From the NCBI RefSeq assembly GCF_025751535.1, contig NZ_JAOWLC010000014.1:62001-126000 (forward strand): a stretch of DNA of 64,000 nt, written 5' to 3'. Under the pieces are notes generated by a model. That model saw only the letters and a program-made list of their open reading frames with translations, was not told the origin of the DNA and ran no database searches. Shown here one piece after another: positions 36,123 to 44,182 of the stretch; the stretch's first letter is position 1; the number at the start of each line of letters is the position of its first letter. Made by a program: the position numbers and the translations under genes. The stretch is from Lentibacter sp. XHP0401. Its GTDB lineage: Bacteria; Pseudomonadota; Alphaproteobacteria; Rhodobacterales; Rhodobacteraceae.

Positions 36123-38525
36123 TCAGCCTCGCATCGCTTTACCAGCAGGATCATAGGGCGACGCTGCGATAACCTTTGCGGCACGCTCGGCTCCCACGAC
36201 ATGCACCATAAGCTCTGTGCCCTCCACAGTCAGATCACTGTTCACCATCGCCATGGCATAAGATTTGCCCATCGAGTGGCCATAGCCTCCCGAGGTGACA
36301 AACCCGACAAGCGCATCGCCCGACCAGATCGGCTCATAGCCACTCGCATCTGCCCCATTCGCCTCCACTTCCAACATCACCAGTTTTTGCGCAGGACCCT
36401 TGCCGTTTTGCTCGGCCTGTGCAGCGGCTTTGCCGACAAAATCTTTGTCCCAGTCAATCCACCGGTCCATGCCCGTTTGCGCAGCCGTGTAGCCTTGGGT
36501 AAACTCGCCGCTCCAGATGCCGAAGCTCTTTTCAAGCCGCAGGGAAAGCAGCGCATTGAAACCGATTTCGCGTATCCCGAGATCTGCACCGGCCTTAAGA
36601 AGCATCTTGCGCAGAGTGATATGCTCGGCCGCGGAGCAATGGATTTCATAACCAAGCTCACCCGTGACCGAAAGCCGCCCGACCTTGCACTTGAGCAGGC
36701 CCAAGTCATAAGTCCCGCAGCCCATGAAACCCAGATCACCGATGGCATCGACGGTGAGCTTTTCCAAGACTTCGCGGGAGTTTGGCCCCGAAAGGGAAAA
36801 TCCAACCATCGCGTCCGAGACATCACACAGGTTGACGTCTTCGCCCATGTGGTCCTCAAACCAGCGCATGTGCCACTCGCGCAAGTAGTAACTCCCCATG
36901 ATCCACCACGTCCCGTCGCCCCAGTTAAAGACGGTGAGATCCCCCTTGAGCCGGCCCGTTTCCGAAAGCATCGGCGCAAGCCGCGCACGGCCCGCAGCGG
37001 GCAGCTTCGAGGCCATGATATGATCAAGCCAGGCCTCGGCCCCCTCGCCCGACACTTCAAACCGCGAGAAGCCTGCGATATCAAGAAGGCCCACTGCCTC
37101 GCGCACGGCTTTGCACTCGCCTGCCACGATGTCATGCGCGTTCGAACGCTTGAGTGTCGGCGTTTCGACAAAGTCTTTCGGCGCAAAGTAGAGCGGCACT
37201 TCAAGTCCGTAGCTTACGCCCCAGCGGCAGCCCGCTTCGGTCATATCCGAATAAGCAGGCGCCATCTTCAGCGGACGACCAGCAGGTAGCTGTTCATTTG
37301 GGTAGGTCATCACAAAGCGGCGGGTGTAAAATTGCCCCGTGGTTTCCTTGATAAACTGACGGTTCTCGGCAAAGTCACCAAAGCGTGCCACATCCATGCC
37401 GAAGACATCGGCCTCTGGCTCACCGTTGATCATCCACTCAGCCAGCGATTTACCGACCCCGCCGCCTTGCAAAAAGCCCGCCATCACAGCACAAGCGCAC
37501 CAATAGCCGGGCTTTCCGCGCACGGGGCCAACAAGCGGGTTGCCATCGGGCGCAAAAGTAAAGGCACCGTTGACCCAAGTTTTCACGCCCACCTCTTGCA
37601 ACGCAGGATAGCGCTCAAAACCAAGGGTCAGCTCGGTTTCAATACGGTCTGTTTGCTCCTGAAAAAGCTCGATACCATAGTCCCAAGGCGCACCATCCAG
37701 CGCCCAATGCTCATGGTTGATCTCGTAGATGCCAAGCAAAACACCCTTCTGGTCCTGACGCAGATAGGTAAAGCCCTCAAGGTCGACCGTCATCGGCACT
37801 TCGAAGTCGATCTCTTCAAGTTGCGGGATGGTGTCGGAGATGAGGTAGTGGTGTTTCAGCGGCGCAACAGGCAGCTCGATCCCTGCCATACGGCCCACCT
37901 GCTTGGCCCATAGACCAGCCGCGTTAACCACATGTTCGCAAGTGATCTCGCCTTTGTCGGTGATCACCCGCCAGCCATCAGCAGTCTGCTCGAGGCTCTC
38001 GACCTTGGTGTGCTCAAAGATGCTTGCGCCACGTTTTTTGGCTGACCCGGCATAGGCATGCACCGTGCCTGTCGTGTCGATATAGCCTTCGCGATCGGCC
38101 CACATGCCACCCAGAATGCCCTCGGTTGACATGATCGGGCAAAGTTCGCCTGCTTCTTGGGGGGTGACAAGGCGGCAGTCCTCAATCCCGATACTCTGAA
38201 AGGTGCGATACGCCGATTGTAGCCACTCCCACCTGTCTGGCGTGCCTGCAAGCGTGAGACCCCCAGTCATATGAAGGCCTATATCCTGCCCACTCTCAGC
38301 CTGTATTTCTTCAAATAGGTCAATCGTGTAGGCCTGAAGCGAGGCTATATTCGGATCGGCATTAAGTGCATGGAAACCACCTGCGGCGTGCCAACTCGAG
38401 CCAGCCGTGAGCACCGAGCGCTCCAATAGGCAGACATCCTTCCAGCCGAATTTGGCCAAGTGATAGAGAACCGAAGTTCCCACAACGCCACCACCAATAA
38501 CCACAACACGATAATGCGACTTCAT
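36123..38525 (-). CDS. FAD-dependent dehydrogenase with GcvT domain (dimethylglycine dehydrogenase-like)
   Basis: An 800-residue fusion: an N-terminal DAO-type FAD domain with VVVIGGGVVGTSVLYHLA at about 8-25 and GSSWHAAGGFH (His near the flavin), and a C-terminal GcvT folate domain from about 430. This is the architecture of dimethylglycine and sarcosine dehydrogenases, which pass the oxidised methyl to tetrahydrofolate. It is the first gene of the eight-gene leftward operon. GGAG lies eight bases before ATG 38525. The exact substrate (dimethylglycine, betaine derivative or another methylated amine) cannot be fixed from sequence. Confidence 0.9.
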   Translation of the reverse strand: MKSHYRVVVIGGGVVGTSVLYHLAKFGWKDVCLLERSVLTAGSSWHAAGGFHALNADPNIASLQAYTIDLFEEIQAESGQDIGLHMTGGLTLAGTPDRWEWLQSAYRTFQSIGIEDCRLVTPQEAGELCPIMSTEGILGGMWADREGYIDTTGTVHAYAGSAKKRGASIFEHTKVESLEQTADGWRVITDKGEITCEHVVNAAGLWAKQVGRMAGIELPVAPLKHHYLISDTIPQLEEIDFEVPMTVDLEGFTYLRQDQKGVLLGIYEINHEHWALDGAPWDYGIELFQEQTDRIETELTLGFERYPALQEVGVKTWVNGAFTFAPDGNPLVGPVRGKPGYWCACAVMAGFLQGGGVGKSLAEWMINGEPEADVFGMDVARFGDFAENRQFIKETTGQFYTRRFVMTYPNEQLPAGRPLKMAPAYSDMTEAGCRWGVSYGLEVPLYFAPKDFVETPTLKRSNAHDIVAGECKAVREAVGLLDIAGFSRFEVSGEGAEAWLDHIMASKLPAAGRARLAPMLSETGRLKGDLTVFNWGDGTWWIMGSYYLREWHMRWFEDHMGEDVNLCDVSDAMVGFSLSGPNSREVLEKLTVDAIGDLGFMGCGTYDLGLLKCKVGRLSVTGELGYEIHCSAAEHITLRKMLLKAGADLGIREIGFNALLSLRLEKSFGIWSGEFTQGYTAAQTGMDRWIDWDKDFVGKAAAQAEQNGKGPAQKLVMLEVEANGADASGYEPIWSGDALVGFVTSGGYGHSMGKSYAMAMVNSDLTVEGTELMVHVVGAERAAKVIAASPYDPAGKAMRG

Positions 38526-38605
38526 GTTTTCTCTCCCCGAGCGCCTTAAAGACGCGACAAACCGAACGCGACTCTCCCGTTTCTTAGATGTGATCTTCTG
38601 CGTAA

Positions 38606-38621
38606 TGGACACATCTGTCCA
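38606..38621. promoter_or_regulatory. Probable TetR operator TGGACACATCTGTCCA
   Basis: A perfect 6-bp inverted repeat with a 4-base centre (TGGACA-N4-TGTCCA), the size and symmetry of a TetR-family operator, lies 80 bp upstream of the first gene of the methylamine operon. The minus-strand TGGACA half could double as a -35 box, so binding would block transcription. The TetR gene at 33897-34565 is the natural candidate regulator. It also sits within the 275-bp region shared with the divergent sat-cysC gene. Confidence 0.55.
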
Positions 38622-38651
38622 GAAATTTTTTATTCACCATATTCACCTCGC

Positions 38652-38680
38652 GGCTGCGCCACAAATGGCTCACCGCAGCC
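38652..38680 (+). repeat. Hairpin in the sat-cysC upstream region
   Basis: GGCTGCG (38652-38658) and CGCAGCC (38674-38680) form a perfect 7-bp stem with a 15-nt loop, followed by AATTTTC on the plus strand. It lies 120 bp before sat-cysC. It may be a leader structure or a weak terminator; no protein partner can be named. Confidence 0.35.
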
Positions 38681-38800
38681 AATTTTCATAAGAATGACAC
38701 CCTTTGGCTTGAAAATTGCCCATCAACTGTAATAGCTGCCCGCAACCCTTATAAAACGAGCCGTCCCATACGCATGCGGCCTTAAAATAGAGTAGTACTT

Positions 38801-40516
38801 ATGTTTGCACCCAACCTTGCCCCGATCCCAGAGCTCTATGTTTCCTACGAGAGCGCCCAGAAGCTGAAAGTGGAGGCTGCCGATCTGGTCAGCCATGACC
38901 TGACGCCGCGCCAGATCTGCGATCTGGAACTTCTCATGAATGGGGGCTTCAACCCACTTAAAGGCTTTCTGACCGAGGCTGATTACGACGGTGTTGTAGA
39001 AGAGATGCGCCTTGAGAGCGGTGCGCTCTGGCCAATGCCGATCACACTCGATGTGAGTGAAGATTTTGCAAAGGGCCTGGAGCTTGGACAAGATATTGCC
39101 CTGCGCGACCAAGAAGGTGTGATCCTCGCAACCATGACCGTCACCGACCGCTGGGAGCCGAATAAGGCCCGCGAAGCCGAAAAAGTTTTTGGCGCCGATG
39201 ATGATGCGCACCCTGCGGTGAACTACTTGCACAACCAGGCCGGCAAAATTTACCTTGGCGGCCCCGTAACAGGTATCCAGCAGCCCGTTCACTACGATTT
39301 CCGCGGCCGCCGCGACACACCCAACGAACTGCGCGCTTATTTCCGCAAACTTGGCTGGCGCAAGGTAGTCGCCTTCCAAACCCGCAATCCGCTCCACCGC
39401 GCGCATCAGGAACTGACTTTCCGCGCCGCGCGCGAAGCCCAGGCCAACCTGCTCATTCACCCCGTTGTCGGGATGACAAAACCAGGTGATGTTGATCACT
39501 TCACGCGCGTGCGCTGCTATGAGGCCGTGCTCGACAAATACCCGCAGTCCACAACTTCGATGAGCCTGCTTAATCTGGCCATGCGCATGGCGGGTCCGCG
39601 CGAGGCAGTCTGGCATGGCCTCATCCGTGCCAACCACGGCTGCACACACTTCATCGTTGGCCGCGACCATGCAGGCCCCGGCAAAAATTCCGCAGGCGAA
39701 GACTTCTACGGCCCTTATGACGCTCAGGAGCTTTTCCGTGCGCATCAGGACGAAATCGGCATCGAGATGGTTGATTTCAAACATATGGTCTGGGTCGCCG
39801 AGCGTGCGCAATACGAGCCGATGGACGAAATCAAAGACAAAGACGATGTCACGATCCTTAATATCTCCGGCACAGAACTGCGCCGCCGTCTGGCCGAAGG
39901 TCTGGAAATTCCCGAGTGGTTCTCCTTCCCCGAAGTGGTTTCCGAGTTACGTAAAACCCGCCCACCGCGCAGCCAGCAAGGTTTCACCGTGTTTTTTACA
40001 GGCTTCTCCGGCTCTGGCAAATCGACCATCGCCAACGCCCTCATGGTCAAGCTCATGGAAATGGGCGGCCGCCCAGTCACACTGCTTGATGGCGATATCG
40101 TGCGCAAAAATCTCAGCTCCGAACTGGGGTTTTCTAAAGAACACCGTGACCTGAACATCCGTCGCATCGGCTATGTGGCGAGCGAGATCACAAAAAATGG
40201 CGGCATCGCCATCTGCGCTCCCATCGCGCCCTATGCCACCACCCGCCGCGCCGTACGCGAAGATGTGGAAGCATTCGGCGCTTTCGTGGAAGTGCATGTG
40301 GCCACAAGCATTGAAGAGTGCGAACGCCGAGACCGCAAAGGCCTCTACAAGCTCGCACGCGAGGGGAAAATCAAGGAATTCACAGGTATTTCAGACCCCT
40401 ACGATGTGCCCGAGAACCCGGAACTCAGCGTAGAAACAGAGAATGTCGATGTCGACAACTGCGCCCATCAAGTTCTGCTCAAACTCGAAAGCATGGGCCT
40501 TATCGCAGCACAGTAA
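38801..40516 (+). CDS. Bifunctional sulfate adenylyltransferase / APS kinase
   Basis: A 571-residue fusion of ATP sulfurylase (about 1-390) and APS kinase (about 400-571). The sulfurylase half shows QTRNPLHRAHQ and GRDHAGPG; the kinase half shows the P-loop GFSGSGKST, then LLDGDIVR and the APS-binding region. The enzyme activates sulfate to APS and then PAPS for assimilation or sulfation. The fusion order Sat-CysC is known in alphaproteobacteria. It stands alone, divergent from the methylamine operon, and ends at a clear terminator. The ribosome-binding site before the ATG is weak. Confidence 0.97.
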   Translation: MFAPNLAPIPELYVSYESAQKLKVEAADLVSHDLTPRQICDLELLMNGGFNPLKGFLTEADYDGVVEEMRLESGALWPMPITLDVSEDFAKGLELGQDIALRDQEGVILATMTVTDRWEPNKAREAEKVFGADDDAHPAVNYLHNQAGKIYLGGPVTGIQQPVHYDFRGRRDTPNELRAYFRKLGWRKVVAFQTRNPLHRAHQELTFRAAREAQANLLIHPVVGMTKPGDVDHFTRVRCYEAVLDKYPQSTTSMSLLNLAMRMAGPREAVWHGLIRANHGCTHFIVGRDHAGPGKNSAGEDFYGPYDAQELFRAHQDEIGIEMVDFKHMVWVAERAQYEPMDEIKDKDDVTILNISGTELRRRLAEGLEIPEWFSFPEVVSELRKTRPPRSQQGFTVFFTGFSGSGKSTIANALMVKLMEMGGRPVTLLDGDIVRKNLSSELGFSKEHRDLNIRRIGYVASEITKNGGIAICAPIAPYATTRRAVREDVEAFGAFVEVHVATSIEECERRDRKGLYKLAREGKIKEFTGISDPYDVPENPELSVETENVDVDNCAHQVLLKLESMGLIAAQ

Positions 40517-40537
40517 GAGCACCAACTCACACATAAC

Positions 40538-40573
40538 AGGGCGCGGAAGCACAAGCTCCGCGCCTTGTTTCTT
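40538..40573 (+). terminator. Rho-independent terminator after sat-cysC
   Basis: GGCGCGGA (40540-40547) pairs perfectly with TCCGCGCC (40557-40564), and the stem is followed by TTGTTTCTT. It lies 22 bp after the stop codon of sat-cysC and before the M23 peptidase promoter region. Confidence 0.85.
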
Positions 40574-40659
40574 ACCATGCGCACGCTCCGTTCAAACGAT
40601 GCCTTGAGCCTGCAGCCGAAACTGGCCATTCTACTCGCGCAGTGTTTCTGGAGTAAAGC

Positions 40660-41505
40660 ATGCGCATTTCATCAATTTTCGGTTTTGTGGCTGCTTTCTT
40701 CATAAGCACCCCCGCATGGGCCAATATCTCCTGCGACGACTATCAGGGCAAAGTCTGCCTTGAGGCCGTTCAGACAGACAGCGGCGTGACGTTTTTTGTC
40801 GAAAACCGCTACCCTCTTCTTGCCGTCACTCTCAAACTTTCGGTCGAGCTTGAAAACCTGCGCCGCCTTTCGGGGAATGACGGGCCTTTCGTCTTGCAAG
40901 GCGGAACACGCACCGAGCTTGCCGGATTTGGCTCTGTCAAAGCTGCGCCTTGGTCATACCGCTACCAATTTGATTGGAACCGCGGAGATCATCGCTCTGT
41001 GCCCGATGTAAACTATCACTATCGTCTGCCTTACGCCGCAGGTGCAACCTTCCCCGTGACCCAAAGCTGTTATGGCAGTTTCACACATCACGGAAGTGCG
41101 CGCTTTGCGATAGATTTTCTGATGCCCGTCAACACACCCATTCACGCCGCGCGCGAAGGCCTGATTGTTGATCTCAAGGAAGACTCCTCAACAGGCGGTG
41201 CAACGGGCAACTATCGCAATGATGGCAATTACATTGTAGTCAAACATGAGGACGGCACGCTTGCCCAGTATTTCCATCTCCGCCAAGGTGGCGCTGAGGT
41301 TACGCTTGGCCAAACTGTCAAACGCGGAGAACTCATCGGATACTCGGGAAACACAGGCCAATCTACAGCGCCGCACTTGCATTTTGATGTGGTTAAAGGT
41401 GGTAAAGGCCGCGAAAGCGAAACACTGCCTTTGAGCTTTGAAACGGCCTCAGGCACAGCAAGCTGCCCTCCCGTACCCTCGGCCTTTACAGCCGTGAACC
41501 GCTAG
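40660..41505 (+). CDS. Secreted M23-family metallopeptidase
   Basis: A 281-residue protein with a Sec signal peptide (cleavage likely after AWA, residue 21) and a C-terminal M23/LytM domain. Zinc-ligand motifs are HHGSARFAIDF (His...Asp) and APHLHFDV (His-x-His). The intermediate region includes IVVKHEDGTLAQYFHL, which supplies the further catalytic His. These enzymes cut peptidoglycan cross-links or act as amidase activators. GGAG lies upstream of the ATG. It converges on the DUF1150 gene with a 4 bp gap and no visible terminator. Confidence 0.92.
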   Translation: MRISSIFGFVAAFFISTPAWANISCDDYQGKVCLEAVQTDSGVTFFVENRYPLLAVTLKLSVELENLRRLSGNDGPFVLQGGTRTELAGFGSVKAAPWSYRYQFDWNRGDHRSVPDVNYHYRLPYAAGATFPVTQSCYGSFTHHGSARFAIDFLMPVNTPIHAAREGLIVDLKEDSSTGGATGNYRNDGNYIVVKHEDGTLAQYFHLRQGGAEVTLGQTVKRGELIGYSGNTGQSTAPHLHFDVVKGGKGRESETLPLSFETASGTASCPPVPSAFTAVNR

Positions 41506-41509
41506 CCAC

Positions 41510-41737
41510 TTAGTGAACTGTCACGGGTGTCATATCGTTCTGGCGCGCGAGCGCAAAGGCTAGTTTGCGGTCTTTCACAAGCGCGAGGCGTTCGCCCTCT
41601 GCGTCATGCACGGCATATATCTTTTCAGTCCCCGTCACTTGCGCGCGCACGTCATCGGGTAAGTCTTTCAAAGCCACTTCGCGCACATAAACAATCGGGT
41701 GCGTGGTGTCGTTGTCAAATTTATATGGTGTGTTCAT
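41510..41737 (-). CDS. DUF1150 family protein
   Basis: A 75-residue protein of the DUF1150 family, found in alphaproteobacteria next to small heat-shock genes. Core features are IVYVREVALKDLP and the central LALVKDRKLAFALARQN. It starts 13 bp after the hsp20 stop codon and is therefore in the same heat-shock transcript. Its biochemical role is unknown. Confidence 0.88.
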   Translation of the reverse strand: MNTPYKFDNDTTHPIVYVREVALKDLPDDVRAQVTGTEKIYAVHDAEGERLALVKDRKLAFALARQNDMTPVTVH

Positions 41738-41750
41738 TTCTCACCCTTCC

Positions 41751-42170
41751 TTATTTTGAGGCCACTTTGATCTTGATGGTCTGCACAACCTGCTCTGGCT
41801 CTGCCCGTGCGAGATCAATGTGCAAAAGCCCGTTTTCCATAAGGGCCTCGCCCACTTCGACACCATCAGCCAGCACAAAACTGCGCTGGAACTGGCGCGC
41901 CGCGATGCCACGGTGCAGGAAGATGCGCTCGTCGCTCTCCTCGCCCTGGCGCCCGCGAATGACGAGTTGCTTGTCCTCGATCGTGATCGCAAGATCTTCT
42001 TCCGCAAAGCCGGCCACAGCCAGAGTAATGCGATAGGAGTTGCGCGAGGTCTGCTCGATATTGAACGGTGGATATCCCTCATTGCCCGATTTTGCCGTAC
42101 GCTCCAAAAGGCGCTCCAGCTGCTCAAAGCCCAGAAGGTAGGGGTGTGACCCCAAGGTAAGTTTACTCAT
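41751..42170 (-). CDS. Hsp20 / alpha-crystallin small heat-shock protein
   Basis: A 139-residue small heat-shock chaperone. The alpha-crystallin domain spans about 34-125, with PPFNIEQTSRNSYRITLAVAGF at its start and the C-terminal GLLHIDLAR strand. It begins MSKLTLGSHPYLLGFEQLERLL, typical of alphaproteobacterial Hsp20 (HspA/IbpA-like). ATG 42170 has AAGGG seven bases upstream; the codons before it are not protein-like. A sigma-32-type promoter lies about 70 bp upstream. Confidence 0.95.
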   Translation of the reverse strand: MSKLTLGSHPYLLGFEQLERLLERTAKSGNEGYPPFNIEQTSRNSYRITLAVAGFAEEDLAITIEDKQLVIRGRQGEESDERIFLHRGIAARQFQRSFVLADGVEVGEALMENGLLHIDLARAEPEQVVQTIKIKVASK

Positions 42171-42238
42171 GACACGCCCTTTTGCTTTAGCGACAGTGTG
42201 TATTTTACGGCCCCGTTTTGGCGACCGTCTGAAATATA

Positions 42239-42267
42239 ATATGGGAAAGCAGGCCCCGCTCTGCAAG
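42239..42267 (-). promoter_or_regulatory. Probable heat-shock (sigma-32) promoter of hsp20
   Basis: On the minus strand CTTGCAG (42267-42261) is followed after 14 bases by TCCCATAT (42246-42239), close to the sigma-32 consensus CTTGAAA / CCCCATNT. The 5' leader would be about 60 nt. This fits heat induction of the hsp20-DUF1150 pair. Confidence 0.65.
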
Positions 42268-42333
42268 AGCTTTGCGAAAATGCAATAAATCAGTATCTTA
42301 AGGGCTACCGTTTCCAATGGAATCACCGCCCTC

Positions 42334-42558
42334 ATGAATGCCCCCAATGACATCTCAATGAAAAACGAAGACGTGCTGCGCTTTGAGCTGGAAGTCTTCA
42401 AGCGCGAACACCGCGATCTGGACGAAGCAATCGAGGCGATGGTTGACAAAGGCACAGCTGATCAGTTCACCATCCGCCGTCTCAAAAAGCAGAAACTTCG
42501 GCTCAAAGACAAGATCTCGCGGATCGAAGACAGGCTCCTCCCCGATATCATTGCTTGA
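42334..42558 (+). CDS. YdcH-like DUF465 small protein
   Basis: A 74-residue helical protein of the YdcH/DUF465 family. The conserved heptad-like segment FKREHRDLDEAIEAMV is followed by basic IRRLKKQKLRLKDKI, suggesting a short antiparallel coiled coil. Function is unknown. The start may be ATG 42334 or the in-frame ATG 42358; neither has a strong ribosome-binding site. It diverges from hsp20 and lies 69 bp before purE. Confidence 0.85.
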   Translation: MNAPNDISMKNEDVLRFELEVFKREHRDLDEAIEAMVDKGTADQFTIRRLKKQKLRLKDKISRIEDRLLPDIIA

Positions 42559-42627
42559 AGCCTGCGAGCATTGCACAGCCCCCAAAAGCGCCTATAGTGC
42601 GCGCTTCCTAAGGATCGGAGCCAGATC

Positions 42628-43113
42628 ATGAGCGTTAAAGTAGGTATCATCATGGGCAGCCAGTCAGACTGGGCCACCATGAAAGAAGCCGCGACAATTC
42701 TGGACGAATTGGGCGTGGCTTACGAGACAAAGATTGTCTCTGCCCACCGCACGCCAGACCGCCTCTGGAGCTATGGCAAAGATGCCGCCGCGCGCGGATT
42801 GCACGTCATCATCGCAGGCGCAGGGGGTGCTGCGCATTTGCCTGGCATGATGGCCTCCAAGACCCGTCTGCCAGTGGTCGGCGTGCCGGTTCAAACCAAG
42901 GCGCTTTCAGGCGTTGACAGCCTCTATTCCATTGTCCAAATGCCCAAGGGCTTTCCCGTCGCCACAATGGCCATCGGCGCAGCCGGAGCCGCCAATGCGG
43001 GCCTCATGGCCGCGGGCATTCTTGCTTTGCAAGACGCGGCCTTGGCCACACGGCTTGATACATGGCGCGAGGGCCTCTCTGCCTCTATTCCCGAGGAGCC
43101 AACAGATGACTGA
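42628..43113 (+). CDS. purE: N5-carboxyaminoimidazole ribonucleotide mutase
   Basis: A 161-residue class I PurE that converts N5-CAIR to CAIR in purine synthesis. Family motifs are [21 protein letters not shown] with the catalytic His, and [11 protein letters not shown]. It begins a two-gene unit with purK, which starts before its stop codon. Length is normal. Confidence 0.97.
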   Translation: MSVKVGIIMGSQSDWATMKEAATILDELGVAYETKIVSAHRTPDRLWSYGKDAAARGLHVIIAGAGGAAHLPGMMASKTRLPVVGVPVQTKALSGVDSLYSIVQMPKGFPVATMAIGAAGAANAGLMAAGILALQDAALATRLDTWREGLSASIPEEPTDD

Positions 43114-44176
43114 ACCACTCGCTCAAGGCAGCACAATCGGCATTCTGGGTGGTGGTCAGCTTGGCCGCATGCTCTCAGTCGCTGCCGCACGGCTCGGCTT
43201 CAAAACATGTGTGTTCGAGCCCGGTGGTGACTGCCCCGCAAGCCATGTGGCCAACTATCATTTTCAAGCCAGCTACGAAGACGCGAACGCCCTGAGCAAG
43301 TTTGCAGAAAGCGTCGATGTCATCACCTACGAGTTCGAGAATATCCCCACGTCGGCGCTCGATACTCTTGAAGCGATCCGCCCCATTCATCCTTCCCGCG
43401 AGACGCTCCGCGTCTCTCAGGACCGCCTGATCGAAAAAGACTTCCTTAAAGGTCTCGGCCTCACAGTCGCGCCTTATGCCCCCGTCAACTCCGAGGCAGA
43501 CCTACGGGCTGCTGTCGCCAAAGTTGGCCTCCCCGCTATCCTGAAAACATGCCGCTTCGGCTATGACGGCAAAGGCCAAGCACGCCTTGAAACGGAGGCC
43601 GATATCGCTCCCGCATGGGCGGCCATGGCCAATGCGCCCTCGGTTCTGGAAGGCTTCATCAGCTTCACCCGCGAAATCAGCATCATCGCCGCGCGTGGCC
43701 CGTCTGGCGAAGTGGCCTGCTATGACCCCGGCGAAAATGTTCATGAAGGCGGCATACTTCGCACAACGACTGTGCCTGCCGAAATTTCGGCCAGTATGCG
43801 CACCGATGCGGTCTTGCTGGCTGCGCGCGTTCTCAATGCGCTGGACTATGTCGGCGTAATGGGCGTTGAACTTTTTGTCACGCCTCAAGGTCTTATCGTC
43901 AACGAAATCGCGCCACGCGTTCACAACTCGGGTCACTGGACGCAAAACGGCTGCACTGTTGATCAGTTTGAACAGCACATCCGCGCAGTGGCGGGCTGGC
44001 CGTTGGGCAACGGCTCACGCCATGCTGATGTGGTGATGGAAAACCTAATCGGTGACGATATGGACCGTGTGCCGGAACTGGCCAAAGCGCCCGATGTCGC
44101 TCTGCACCTCTATGGAAAATCCGAGGTGAAGGCAGGGCGCAAGATGGGTCATATAAACCGCATCAAGCGCCCCTGA
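43106..44176 (+). CDS. purK: N5-carboxyaminoimidazole ribonucleotide synthase
   Basis: A 356-residue ATP-grasp enzyme that carboxylates AIR to N5-CAIR with ATP and bicarbonate, supplying PurE. It starts at ATG 43106, 8 bp inside purE; this is the first residue matching the family ([14 protein letters not shown]), so longer frames upstream are only purE read out of frame. Later motifs include [14 protein letters not shown] and [14 protein letters not shown]. It converges with the helicase gene with only 6 bp between them. Confidence 0.97.
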   Translation: MTEPLAQGSTIGILGGGQLGRMLSVAAARLGFKTCVFEPGGDCPASHVANYHFQASYEDANALSKFAESVDVITYEFENIPTSALDTLEAIRPIHPSRETLRVSQDRLIEKDFLKGLGLTVAPYAPVNSEADLRAAVAKVGLPAILKTCRFGYDGKGQARLETEADIAPAWAAMANAPSVLEGFISFTREISIIAARGPSGEVACYDPGENVHEGGILRTTTVPAEISASMRTDAVLLAARVLNALDYVGVMGVELFVTPQGLIVNEIAPRVHNSGHWTQNGCTVDQFEQHIRAVAGWPLGNGSRHADVVMENLIGDDMDRVPELAKAPDVALHLYGKSEVKAGRKMGHINRIKRP

Positions 44177-44182
44177 AACCTA

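Noticed and set aside
36039-37289. A 416-codon plus-strand open frame
   Set aside because: It is antisense to the FAD-GcvT dehydrogenase and MttB-like genes and has no recognisable motif.
38723-39811. A 362-codon minus-strand open frame opposite sat-cysC
   Set aside because: The plus strand encodes unmistakable ATP sulfurylase here; the antisense frame has no family similarity that I can see.
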